26,461 nt of DNA, taken from the NCBI GenBank assembly GCA_900544575.1, contig UQVO01000020.1:1-26461 (forward strand), read 5' to 3'. The translations under genes and the position numbers were made by a program. The first letter of the stretch is position 1, and every line of letters begins with the position of its first letter. Of the stretch, positions 8,938 through 15,349 are shown piece after piece. This DNA is from an uncultured Eubacteriales bacterium (lineage in GTDB: Bacteria; Bacillota; Clostridia; Christensenellales; CAG-917). Below the pieces are notes generated by a model. That model made no database searches. It saw nothing but the letters and a program-made list of their open reading frames with translations, and was not told the DNA's origin.

Positions 8938-9795
8938 TTAAGTAACGGTGTGGGAGCGCGAGGGTGTAACACCCTCGCCCCGGAGGATGATGCGCTTCTG
9001 CGGTTTGTATGTGTCGCGGCGGATGCGGACGGTGCGGACAAGTTCGCCGTCCGTAAAATATTCCAGCCAGCCTTCCGATTTCAGTCCGTCTTTTCCCCAG
9101 GTGTCCACCACTTCCTCTCCCGGAGAGAGGGAAGCGTCGGGGAGATATTCCGTTTCTTTCGGTATGGTTTCCAGCGTTTCGGAGCGTCTTCTTATGTCGA
9201 AGCCGCCCGACACCCCGTATATCTCGGCACGCAGATATTTCCCGTCCGCGCTCATTTTTATCGTCACGGGAGCGGAGAGCGTGTTGGCAAAGCGCAGGTC
9301 GCTCGACGACGAAACCATAGCGTCGAACGAGGGCGCGACGTAGCTTACGGGAAGGGAATGCGGGTGTACGCAGGTGACGGTGAGGTCGGCAAGCAAAGCG
9401 CAGTTGTAGAGTGTGCCCGAAACCTGGCACACCCCGCCGCCTATGCCTTCCACGAAAGTGCCGTCCTGTATGATGAAAGCGGAGCGGTATCCGCGCGCCT
9501 TCGTGCGTGCGCCCACCGTGTCGTTGAAAGAAAACTCGTCTTCGGGAAGTATCACCGTGCCGTCTATCGCTTTCGCCGCGAGGGCGACGTTGTGTTTGCG
9601 TCCGTCGGAGCTGTCGCCGTAGTAGGTGGAAAATTTCGCAATCAGGGTGATTTCGGGCGTTTCCGCGTTTGCGGTGCGGGCAAGTGTCGTCATACCGCAT
9701 AATATGCCCGAAAGCGCCGCGATGCACACCGCGGCGGCGGCCGCCGTCCTGAAAACGCCGTTAAATTTTCGCAGAAGCCCTTTGCCCATAAGCAT
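8938..9795 (-). CDS. Exported VanW-family protein with C-terminal G5-like domain
   Basis: A 285-residue protein. Residues 1-44 have a positive start (KGLLRKF) and a long alanine-rich hydrophobic stretch ending near TANAET, a signal peptide or membrane anchor. The VanW domain follows, with EFSFNDTVG and GGGVCQVSGTLYNCALLADL. The last ~80 residues (LSPGEEVVDTWGKDG through the final IILRGEG) have the repeating-glycine pattern of a G5 domain, often found on cell-wall proteins. VanW proteins occur in some vancomycin-resistance clusters but are mostly unlinked to resistance; no van genes are nearby. An ATG two codons further in is an alternative start. I saw no clear promoter. Confidence 0.88.
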   Translation of the reverse strand: MLMGKGLLRKFNGVFRTAAAAAVCIAALSGILCGMTTLARTANAETPEITLIAKFSTYYGDSSDGRKHNVALAAKAIDGTVILPEDEFSFNDTVGARTKARGYRSAFIIQDGTFVEGIGGGVCQVSGTLYNCALLADLTVTCVHPHSLPVSYVAPSFDAMVSSSSDLRFANTLSAPVTIKMSADGKYLRAEIYGVSGGFDIRRRSETLETIPKETEYLPDASLSPGEEVVDTWGKDGLKSEGWLEYFTDGELVRTVRIRRDTYKPQKRIILRGEGVTPSRSHTVT

Positions 9796-9826
9796 AGTAT
9801 GCGCGCCTTTCGCGCGGCTATCCTTA

Positions 9827-9855
9827 TTGACACCGCAGACGGCGTATAATATAAT
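9827..9855 (+). promoter_or_regulatory. Consensus promoter of the phosphoglucomutase gene
   Basis: TTGACA (9827-9832) and TATAAT (9850-9855) match consensus exactly with a 17-bp spacer. A second overlapping TATAAT at 9845-9850 would have too short a spacer. The promoter lies between the divergent VanW and phosphoglucomutase genes. Confidence 0.85.
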
Positions 9856-9879
9856 TCAACGTGAAACGTGAGGTGAACT

Positions 9880-11622
9880 ATGGATTGGAAAGAAAGCTAT
9901 TCCGAATGGCTCGCGGCGGCGGACCTGACCGCTGCCGAGCGCGAAAGACTTGCGCAGATGACGGAAGAGGAAAGGAAAGAAAGTTTCTGGGCGCCGCTGG
10001 AATTCGGCACCGCGGGGATGCGCGGCGTCATCGACCTCGGCGTGAACAGAATGAACCGTTTTACGGTCGGCCGCGCGACGCGCGGACTTGCCGACTACAT
10101 ATCCTCTCTCGGCGCGGAAGCGAAAAAGAGGGGCGTGGTCATCGCTTACGACACGCGCCGTTTTTCCAAGGATTTTGCCGTGCTGACCGCGAAGATACTT
10201 GCGGCAAACGGCGTCCGCGCCCACCTTTTCGAGGACGTGCGTCCCGTGCCGATGTGCTCGTTCGCGGTGCGCTTTCTCGGCGCGGCGGCGGGGGTTATGA
10301 TTACCGCTTCCCACAACCCGAAGGTGTACAACGGTTATAAGGTTTACGGACCGGACGGCTCCCAAATGTCGCCGGAAGACACGGATAAAGTGGTCGGTTT
10401 CATCGAAAAAACCCCTTATTTCGGCATCAAGACCATTTCTGCCGATTTTACGCCCGACAGCGTGAAAGGGCTTGACGGCGCCGCCGTCGCCGAAAACGTG
10501 ACGGTCATCGGAGCGTCCGTCGACGCGGAGTATTTCGCCGCCGTGGAAAAGCTCGGACTGTCGCCCGACGCGGTGAAAAATTACGGCGGGAAAGTCAGGA
10601 TAGTCTACACGCCCGTGCACGGCACGGGATATATGCCCGTCACGACGGTGCTTGCGCATATGGGCATCAACGTCTCCGTCGTGCCCGAACAGGCAGTCCC
10701 CGACAGCGAGTTCTCCACCGTGCGCGTGCCCAATCCCGAAGAAGCGGACACGCTCGCGATGGGCGTGAAGCTCGCCGACGAAATAGGCAGCGACGTTGTC
10801 ATAGGCACGGACCCCGACGCGGACCGTATGGGCGTCGCGATACGCGACGACAAGGGCAAGTTCGTCCTGCTCAACGGCAACAGGACCGGTGCGCTTATGA
10901 CCGAATATATCCTGCGCCGCAGGAAAGAGAGCGGCACTCTGCCCGAAAACGGCGCGATAGTCAAGACCATCGTGACGACGGAGCTTGCGCGCAAGATTGC
11001 GGACAGCTACGGCGTGACGACGTTCGACGTCCTTACGGGGTTCAAGTATATCGGCGAAAAAATCAAGGAGTGGGAAACTTCGGGCGAATACACTTATCTC
11101 TTCGGTTTCGAGGAAAGCTACGGTTCGCTCGTCGGCACTCACGCGCGCGACAAGGACGCCGTCGCCGCCGCAATGATTTTTGCCGAAATGATATGCTATT
11201 ACGACAGCTTGGGTATGTCGCTCTGGCAGGTGTTGCAGGACATTTACGCGCGCTTCGGCTTCTTTGACGAGCGTTCGACGTCCGTCGCGTTCGGCGGAGT
11301 GGACGGAATGCGGAAAATGAAGGACATTATGGCAAAGCTCCGCGCGCAGCAGTTCGACGTCATAGAGGGCACGCGCGTAGAAGCGGTCAGCGACCTTTTC
11401 GCGGGGGTGAAAAGATATGTGGACGGAAGAGAGGAGAGCACGGGACTGCCCGCGACGAACGCGCTCAAAATCCACCTTGCCGGCGGAGACTGGATATGCG
11501 CCAGACCTTCGGGCACGGAGCCGAAACTCAAATTTTACGCCGCCGCGTCCGCGCCTTGCGCGTCCTGCGCCGCGGCACGCGCGGAAAGTTATCTCGCGTA
11601 TATGAAACGCCTTGCGGAATGA
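9880..11622 (+). CDS. pgcA: Alpha-phosphoglucomutase / phosphomannomutase
   Basis: A 580-residue enzyme, almost exactly the length of Bacillus PgcA. It interconverts glucose-1-phosphate and glucose-6-phosphate, feeding wall polymer and glycogen precursors. The phosphoserine loop TASHNP is at about 142-147, the metal loop GTDPDADR at about 309-316, the sugar-binding loop GFEESYG at about 409-415, and the phosphate-binding loop RPSGTEPK at about 541-548. All four active-site loops are intact. GTGAGGTGA (9867-9875) precedes the ATG. The gene is monocistronic, between its own promoter and a terminator. The family symbol is by similarity; phosphomannomutase activity is also possible. Confidence 0.95.
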   Translation: MDWKESYSEWLAAADLTAAERERLAQMTEEERKESFWAPLEFGTAGMRGVIDLGVNRMNRFTVGRATRGLADYISSLGAEAKKRGVVIAYDTRRFSKDFAVLTAKILAANGVRAHLFEDVRPVPMCSFAVRFLGAAAGVMITASHNPKVYNGYKVYGPDGSQMSPEDTDKVVGFIEKTPYFGIKTISADFTPDSVKGLDGAAVAENVTVIGASVDAEYFAAVEKLGLSPDAVKNYGGKVRIVYTPVHGTGYMPVTTVLAHMGINVSVVPEQAVPDSEFSTVRVPNPEEADTLAMGVKLADEIGSDVVIGTDPDADRMGVAIRDDKGKFVLLNGNRTGALMTEYILRRRKESGTLPENGAIVKTIVTTELARKIADSYGVTTFDVLTGFKYIGEKIKEWETSGEYTYLFGFEESYGSLVGTHARDKDAVAAAMIFAEMICYYDSLGMSLWQVLQDIYARFGFFDERSTSVAFGGVDGMRKMKDIMAKLRAQQFDVIEGTRVEAVSDLFAGVKRYVDGREESTGLPATNALKIHLAGGDWICARPSGTEPKLKFYAAASAPCASCAAARAESYLAYMKRLAE

Positions 11623-11653
11623 CGTCCGCGGGGCAGCGTTCTCATACAAGACA

Positions 11654-11682
11654 AAAGGACGCGCATTGCGCGTCCTTTGTTT
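11654..11682. terminator. Bidirectional terminator between convergent genes
   Basis: An 11-bp perfect stem (AAAGGACGCGC / GCGCGTCCTTT) with a 3-nt loop lies between the pgm stop and the stop of the leftward gene. T-rich tails exist on both strands. Confidence 0.85.
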
Positions 11683-11688
11683 ATCCTT

Positions 11689-12102
11689 TTAATCTGCGGC
11701 ATCAGTATCGAACGGCGGAGGGTCGCTGCCGTCAGCCGAAAGCAAAACTTCCGTCTTGCATTTTTTCACGGCGTATTGCAGGAATTCCCTGAATTTGTCC
11801 ATAAAGGCCTCTTCGCCGAAAATGTTGAGTTTGAAAAACACCGCCTGGCTTCCGCCCGACGTCACGGCGGATATTCTGACCTTGTCGCCGCCCGTAAACA
11901 GAGTGACGGCGAGGCTGACGCGGTTGCCGCCCGTGTAGCTGTATCTTTCGAATACGGTCACACAGCAGCGGGCATTCCCGTCCGTCATATCGCATCTGCT
12001 TTCCTCCGTCACGGAAATGCCGCCGTAGTTCGGAAACTCGCGGCGCAGACAGCCCAGAAGCAAGTCGAAGTCGCAGTTTGCCCTTGCTTTGATGAGCGAC
12101 AT
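11689..12102 (-). CDS. Small conserved protein, DUF6054-like
   Basis: A 137-residue soluble protein. The core ERYSYTGGNRVSL then SAVTSGGSQAVFFKLNIFGEE resembles a small Clostridia family that I recall as DUF6054; the family number is from memory and uncertain. No catalytic motif is evident. AGGAGG (12111-12116) lies inside the end of degV, and the ATG is one base past the degV stop, so the two form an operon. The tail (SADGSDPPPFDTDAAD) looks disordered. The adjacency suggests, without proving, a shared role with DegV in lipid binding. Confidence 0.8.
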   Translation of the reverse strand: MSLIKARANCDFDLLLGCLRREFPNYGGISVTEESRCDMTDGNARCCVTVFERYSYTGGNRVSLAVTLFTGGDKVRISAVTSGGSQAVFFKLNIFGEEAFMDKFREFLQYAVKKCKTEVLLSADGSDPPPFDTDAAD

Positions 12103-12103
12103 A

Positions 12104-12985
12104 CTAAATCCTCCTGTCCGTTTTGCTTTTCGCGAGGTAGAGCAGAGCCAGCATCCCTTTGCCGCAATGGCTGCCTATTATAGGCCCGACCTCCGTGACT
12201 GCCACCTTTTGACCGGGGAAGCGTTCGCGCACCTTATCCGCGAGCAGCGCCGCGTCGTCCGCGCAGTCGCCGTGTGCGACTATCACCACGTCGTTGACAT
12301 AACCCTCGGTTTCTCGCGCCATTTTGGCAAGTAAAGTGCGCATTGCGAGTTTTCTGCCCATCACGTTGCCGATGTGCACCAGCGCGCCGTTTTCGTCGAC
12401 CATAAGTATGGGGTTGAGTTTTATCGCCTGTCCGACTATTGCCGCGCCGCGGCTCAGCCGTCCTCCGCGGTAGAGGTGATAGAGGTTTTTTACGGTGAAT
12501 GCGTGCCCGATGTGGTCGCGCAGTTCGGTGACGTAAGCGGCGTTTTCGTCCAGCGTCGCGCCTTCGCGCCTGCGTTTCAACGCATAGTATGCTAACAGTC
12601 CTTCGCCCGAGCACGCGCATTTGCCGTCTATGACGACGACGCGCCTTTCGGGGAATTTTTCTTTCGCGATTTCGGCGGCGCGGAGGTATCCGTCGAAGCA
12701 CCCCGACATCGCCGCGGGGAAGGATATGTGCAGGATGTCTTTTCCCTGTTTCAGTATGTCGGCAAAGAACTCGTATGCGTCAGCGACGGGCACCATCGAC
12801 GTGGTGGCGTTTTTGCCCTGTTCCAGCGCGGAGTAAAAATCGCGGAGGGGAAGAAACGGACGGGTTTTGCCGTCGTATTCCACGCCGTCCAGCACATAGC
12901 TCATCGGCAGAATACGAAAATCTTCCTCCGCAAGTTCGGGAGGAAAATCCGCCGTCATATCCGTTGTGACGAAGTACTCGTTCAT
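12104..12985 (-). CDS. DegV family fatty-acid-binding protein
   Basis: A 293-residue protein with the DegV layout. An N-terminal VTTDMTADFP beta-strand motif is followed by TTSMVPVADAYEFF, the fatty-acid carboxylate loop ISFPAAMSGCFDGYLRAAE (equivalent to SSxxSGTYQSA), VKNLYHLYRGGRLS and LNPILMVDENGAL. Relatives (FakB) present bound fatty acids to the FakA kinase for phospholipid synthesis; no FakA gene is in the window. The match to the family N-terminus supports the ATG at 12985 even though no Shine-Dalgarno sequence precedes it. The promoter places +1 on that ATG. Confidence 0.93.
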   Translation of the reverse strand: MNEYFVTTDMTADFPPELAEEDFRILPMSYVLDGVEYDGKTRPFLPLRDFYSALEQGKNATTSMVPVADAYEFFADILKQGKDILHISFPAAMSGCFDGYLRAAEIAKEKFPERRVVVIDGKCACSGEGLLAYYALKRRREGATLDENAAYVTELRDHIGHAFTVKNLYHLYRGGRLSRGAAIVGQAIKLNPILMVDENGALVHIGNVMGRKLAMRTLLAKMARETEGYVNDVVIVAHGDCADDAALLADKVRERFPGQKVAVTEVGPIIGSHCGKGMLALLYLAKSKTDRRI

Positions 12986-12991
12986 AGCCTA

Positions 12992-13020
12992 AACATAGCA
13001 CAGGGGATAACCTTTGTCAA
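12992..13020 (-). promoter_or_regulatory. Promoter of degV, predicted to give a leaderless mRNA
   Basis: On the minus strand, TTGACA (13020-13015), 17-bp spacer, TATGTT (12997-12992). Six bases separate the -10 box from the ATG at 12985, the same geometry as at tilS. Confidence 0.7.
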
Positions 13021-13104
13021 ATTGCGCCTCCGAAGGAAAGTTTTTTTCAGCGGCTTTTAACGTGCGCTTTTTTTCGGCTTCGTTCGGCGCGTCCGCGGTT
13101 TTTC

Positions 13105-13136
13105 TTGACATTGCGCAATTAAGTTGATAATATAAT
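13105..13136 (+). promoter_or_regulatory. Promoter upstream of tRNA-Pro
   Basis: TTGACA (13105-13110) is followed after 17 bp by TAATAT (13128-13133), which overlaps a TATAAT at 13131-13136. Transcription would start near 13140, about 108 nt before the tRNA. The leader contains a hairpin of ACACATTCC with GGGATGTGT (about 13200-13225). Confidence 0.65.
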
Positions 13137-13247
13137 TGAGCGTTGTCGCGGAGGCTCCTTTGCCGCGTCACCGCAGCCGCTTCCGGCGGGAAGCCGTCAG
13201 ACACATTCCTGATAGAGGGATGTGTAAAACAAGTGAATAACAGTTAA

Positions 13248-13324
13248 CGGGGTGTAGCGCAGTTTGGTAGCGCGTACGGTTCGGGACCGTAAGGCCGCGA
13301 GTTCAAATCTCGCCACTCCGACCA
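13248..13324 (+). tRNA. tRNA-Pro (anticodon CGG)
   Basis: A 77-nt cloverleaf. The acceptor CGGGGTG pairs with CACTCCG (one G-T), the anticodon stem TACGG / CCGTA holds loop TTCGGGA, and the T-arm is GCGAG-TTCAAAT-CTCGC. The 3' CCA is encoded (13322-13324). Confidence 0.96.
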
Positions 13325-13328
13325 CGAT

Positions 13329-13354
13329 AAAGCCGCCTATGTAGGCGGCTTTTC
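13329..13354 (+). terminator. Terminator after tRNA-Pro
   Basis: AAAGCCGCCT pairs with AGGCGGCTTT around ATGT, followed by TTTTCT, starting 4 nt after the CCA end. Confidence 0.8.
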
Positions 13355-13559
13355 TGTGGCATTGCGAGCCGCAGGGGAGCAATTCCATTTTTTGCCGCCC
13401 GTATGGGCGGCTTTCGTAAAGTCGAGTGGGCTTTACCCCGTAAAACCATTGTGAATGGTTTGACGGGGACCCCGGAATTATAATTATGTCGAGCCGTAAA
13501 CCCGATTGTGCTCCGCTAACACGCTGCGCGGCCTTACTATACAAGGCGCGCGGCAGCTA
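13355..13559. other. Hairpin-rich non-coding segment between tRNA-Pro and a copy of its 3' end
   Basis: No credible gene is present. Three strong inverted repeats are seen. GCCGCCC / GGGCGGC (13394-13411) has a GTAT loop. A long stem at 13436-13468 joins CCCCGT to ACGGGG and AAACCATT to AATGGTTT around GTG, with one A/G mismatch. GCTGC..GCCTT / AAGGC..GCAGC lies at 13523-13557. The segment ends directly at the duplicated tRNA-Pro tail. Confidence 0.7.
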
Positions 13560-13577
13560 CAAATCTCGCCACTCCGA
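13560..13577 (+). repeat. Exact 18-bp copy of the tRNA-Pro 3' end
   Basis: CAAATCTCGCCACTCCGA at 13560-13577 is identical to 13304-13321, the last part of tRNA-Pro without its CCA. The copies are direct repeats 256 bp apart. Such a copy resembles an attachment-site duplication or the scar of a lost tRNA copy. Confidence 0.9.
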
Positions 13578-13604
13578 AATAAAACCGAGGACGGGAAAGA
13601 GGTG

Positions 13605-14255
13605 TCAGAAAACGAGTATTCCGAGGTGTTCGAGGAGTATTTTCAGCCCTATCGCAAAGAGGAGCACGCCGCCTGCGATTTCGGCTTTGCCGCGGAATTT
13701 TTCTCCTGCTTTTGTGCCCACCAGCACTCCGAGCAGAGAAATGACGAAGGTTGTGCATCCGATGAGTGCGATGGCAGTCCATATGTTGACGGAAAGGAAT
13801 GCGAACGATACGCCGACGGCGAGCGCGTCAATGCTGGTCGCAACGGACATCACGAGGAGAGTTTTCACACCGAGGCGCAGGGCTTGGGCTCTTCGGGGCA
13901 CGAGCGTGACGGCGGGCGGATACTTTTCGACGAGAGGAGATTTCTCTGCTGCGGACGAGCGCTCGGCACGGTGTTCCTTTTCGCTTTCTATCCCGTCGGC
14001 TATCATTTTGATTCCGAGGAAGGCGAGCAGGACAAAGGCAATCCAATGGTCGAAGTCGGTGATGTGCTGCGCAAACGACGACGCCACCGCCCAGCCGATG
14101 AGGGGCATAAGCGCCTGAAACAGCCCGAAACAGAACGCGATGACCAGCGCGTATTTCCACACGAATTTTTTCATTTCCACGCCCTTGCACATCGCAACGG
14201 CGCACGCGTCGGCAGACAGGCTGAGGCCTGTCAGAAAAACTTCCCAGAGTTGCAC
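13605..14255 (-). CDS. mntP: Manganese efflux pump MntP
   Basis: A 216-residue membrane protein from the GTG at 14255, chosen because AAGGAG (14267-14262) sits 6 nt upstream; further upstream codons fall toward the terminator region. Six hydrophobic helices are arranged as two related halves, each with a conserved acidic motif: LSLSADACAVAM (Asp16) in helix 1 and ATSIDALAVGVSF in helix 4. A charged cytoplasmic loop (ESEKEHRAERSSAAEKS onward) makes it longer than the usual ~188 residues. It exports Mn2+ under excess. The upstream manganese riboswitch independently supports the assignment. Confidence 0.95.
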   Translation of the reverse strand: MQLWEVFLTGLSLSADACAVAMCKGVEMKKFVWKYALVIAFCFGLFQALMPLIGWAVASSFAQHITDFDHWIAFVLLAFLGIKMIADGIESEKEHRAERSSAAEKSPLVEKYPPAVTLVPRRAQALRLGVKTLLVMSVATSIDALAVGVSFAFLSVNIWTAIALIGCTTFVISLLGVLVGTKAGEKFRGKAEIAGGVLLFAIGLKILLEHLGILVF

Positions 14256-14310
14256 TTTTCTCTCCTTACCGCTCCTCACGACGGAGCGCAGCGGCATCGG
14301 CGGCCGCAAA

Positions 14311-14342
14311 AGAAAAACTCACACACGAAAACGCGTGTGAGT
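14311..14342 (-). terminator. Riboswitch-controlled terminator of mntP
   Basis: On the minus strand, ACTCACACGCG pairs with CGTGTGTGAGT around TTTT (one C/A mismatch), followed by TTTTCTTTT. Its 5' arm shares bases with the 3' strand of riboswitch helix P1 (14337-14341), so the two structures exclude each other. Confidence 0.85.
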
Positions 14343-14418
14343 CTTGCCGTTTACTATAAGCCACGTCGGATGACGAGTATGTTGACTTATAACGGAGTGC
14401 CGCCGACTACTCCCTCAC
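14337..14418 (-). ncRNA. yybP-ykoY manganese riboswitch
   Basis: On the minus strand the RNA begins GTGAGGGAGTAG, which matches the family's GGGGAGUAG, and ends GGCAAGACTCAC, which matches its GCAAGACC. GTGAG and CTCAC pair as P1. CAACATACTCGTC in the middle matches the other conserved loop. The family binds Mn2+ at the junction of its two stacked legs. Binding should stabilise P1, block the overlapping terminator and switch mntP on. Confidence 0.92.
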
Positions 14419-14426
14419 TTGCGCTA

Positions 14427-14455
14427 ATTCTAGCACGCGCGGCGGCGTATGTCAA
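14427..14455 (-). promoter_or_regulatory. Promoter of the riboswitch-mntP transcript
   Basis: On the minus strand, TTGACA (14455-14450), 17-bp spacer, TAGAAT (14432-14427). The -35 box overlaps the last bases of the upstream Xre gene. Confidence 0.75.
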
Positions 14456-14679
14456 CGGGAAGGGGATTGCTCGACGCCAAGCAGATAATCGGTGGTGACG
14501 TCGTAAAACGCCGCGATACGCACCACCGTGTCGAGAGGCGGCTCGCGCTGGTCTTTCTCGTAGTGTAGATAGGTGACGCTGTGAATGCCGAGCTCGTCCG
14601 CTACCTGTTTTTGAGTCAGCCCGACGGCGCGGCGCAGTTCAAGCAATCTTTCCCCGAAACCTTTCATAGTGATTGACAT
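14452..14679 (-). CDS. Xre-family (Cro/CI helix-turn-helix) regulator
   Basis: A 75-residue single-domain repressor. The helix-turn-helix runs from FGERLLELRRAVGLTQKQVA through ELGIHSVTYLHYEKDQREPP, ending in DYLLGV, a typical single-domain Xre protein. It faces the zinc-ribbon gene across a 62-bp gap holding two near-identical operators. Autoregulation with repression of the divergent gene is the simplest reading. An internal ATG at codon 5 is a possible alternative start. No strong ribosome binding site is visible. Confidence 0.92.
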   Translation of the reverse strand: MSITMKGFGERLLELRRAVGLTQKQVADELGIHSVTYLHYEKDQREPPLDTVVRIAAFYDVTTDYLLGVEQSPSR

Positions 14680-14701
14680 CTTACCAATTCGGTAGTATTA
14701 T
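14673..14701 (+). promoter_or_regulatory. Operator-embedded promoter of the LITAF-like gene
   Basis: TTGACA (14673-14678), 17-bp spacer, TATTAT (14696-14701). The spacer contains operator 1 almost exactly, so a bound repressor would exclude RNA polymerase. Confidence 0.78.
14681..14695. promoter_or_regulatory. Xre operator 1
   Basis: TTACCAATTCGGTAG, a near-palindrome around AATTC. It is 14 of 15 bases identical to operator 2 and starts 31 bp (about three helical turns) before it. Confidence 0.75.
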
Positions 14702-14709
14702 GTGTAAAA

Positions 14710-14728
14710 AACTACCAATTCGGTAGTT
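14710..14728. promoter_or_regulatory. Xre operator 2
   Basis: AACTACC-AATTC-GGTAGTT is a perfect inverted repeat with a 5-bp centre. It covers the likely transcription start and early leader of the rightward gene. Confidence 0.78.
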
Positions 14729-14741
14729 CGGGAGGGAGAAA

Positions 14742-14990
14742 ATGTCAGACGAGGTCCTTTTGTCCGAAAAGAGCGGATTGGTTTGTCCAAAGTGCGGCAG
14801 CCGTAATGTATCGGTCCAGGTCGTGGAGAAACAAAAGAAGAGGGGCTGTTTCGCTTCGCTTATGTGGATACTGCTGGCGGTAACTATTGTTGGATTGATA
14901 TTGTTGCTCATTCCCGCGCTTTCCCGCAAAGGCAGCAAAACTCTGACTTTTGCCGTGTGCCAGAATTGCGGCCACAGGTGGAAAGTGTGA
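14742..14990 (+). CDS. LITAF-like membrane-inserted zinc-ribbon protein
   Basis: An 82-residue protein. Knuckle 1 is CPKC (Cys15, Cys18). A hydrophobic segment at about 38-60 (ASLMWILLAVTIVGLILLLI) follows. Knuckle 2 is CQNC (Cys73, Cys76) with the GHRW end. Two CxxC knuckles split by a membrane-inserting helix is the plan of LITAF domains, where both knuckles bind one zinc on the same face of the membrane. GGGAGGGA (14730-14737) precedes the ATG. The divergent Xre gene probably represses it. Function is unknown; an ordinary one-pass protein with two unrelated half-ribbons is the alternative. Confidence 0.85.
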   Translation: MSDEVLLSEKSGLVCPKCGSRNVSVQVVEKQKKRGCFASLMWILLAVTIVGLILLLIPALSRKGSKTLTFAVCQNCGHRWKV

Positions 14991-15304
14991 CAAGGAGTGG
15001 CGCAGGGTTTTGTCGGAGCGTAGCATTCTCGGAGTATAGCATTCGGATTATTTTGCTCTTGCCGTTTGCTTCCAGATAAGTCAGAGTTCAAATGGCAGAC
15101 GTGTCGTGCTGTTTCAGGCGGTGCATTTTCACGCATAAGGTGATTGCCTTTTTCGGGCGTGAGATGTCGGCGGTCAAAAAATGAAACCGTGTCTTTGGTA
15201 TTATTTTATCTGTTTTGTGCGGGATGTATATTGACATCGAAATTATATTCCGCACTTTCCATCAAAACTCACCGGGGAGTTAAAAAACTCAGACGGGGCG
15301 GGGA
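14991..15304. other. Intergenic region with no recognised gene
   Basis: Reading frames here are short, lack ribosome binding sites and resemble no family known to me. A degenerate tandem AGCATTC / CGGA pair is visible near 15021-15053. No terminator was recognised after the LITAF-like gene. Confidence 0.5.
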
Positions 15305-15333
15305 TTGTAAACGGCGGCGAAGTTCTGTATAAT
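15305..15333 (+). promoter_or_regulatory. Promoter of the Pr6Pr-ogt operon
   Basis: TTGTAA (15305-15310), 17-bp spacer, TATAAT (15328-15333). Transcription would start at about 15340, at the ribosome binding site GGAGG (15340-15344), giving a leader of about 10 nt. Confidence 0.72.
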
Positions 15334-15349
15334 CGAAGCGGAGGCGATT

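Noticed and set aside
8938..9795. VanW as evidence for a vancomycin-resistance cluster
   Set aside because: No vanA/B ligase, vanX/Y peptidase or VanRS genes are nearby; VanW/G5 proteins are common in Gram-positives without resistance.
13486..14498. Long plus-strand frames opposite mntP
   Set aside because: They begin in the tRNA-Pro repeat segment and read antisense to mntP and its riboswitch; their sequences are low-complexity and highly charged.
14681..15136. A 151-codon minus-strand frame over the LITAF-like gene and the following gap
   Set aside because: It has no ribosome binding site, overlaps the operators and the plus-strand gene, and shows no recognisable domain.
15144..15332. A 62-codon plus-strand frame with a hydrophobic stretch before the Pr6Pr gene
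   Set aside because: It starts with TTG, lacks a ribosome binding site and runs through the downstream promoter.
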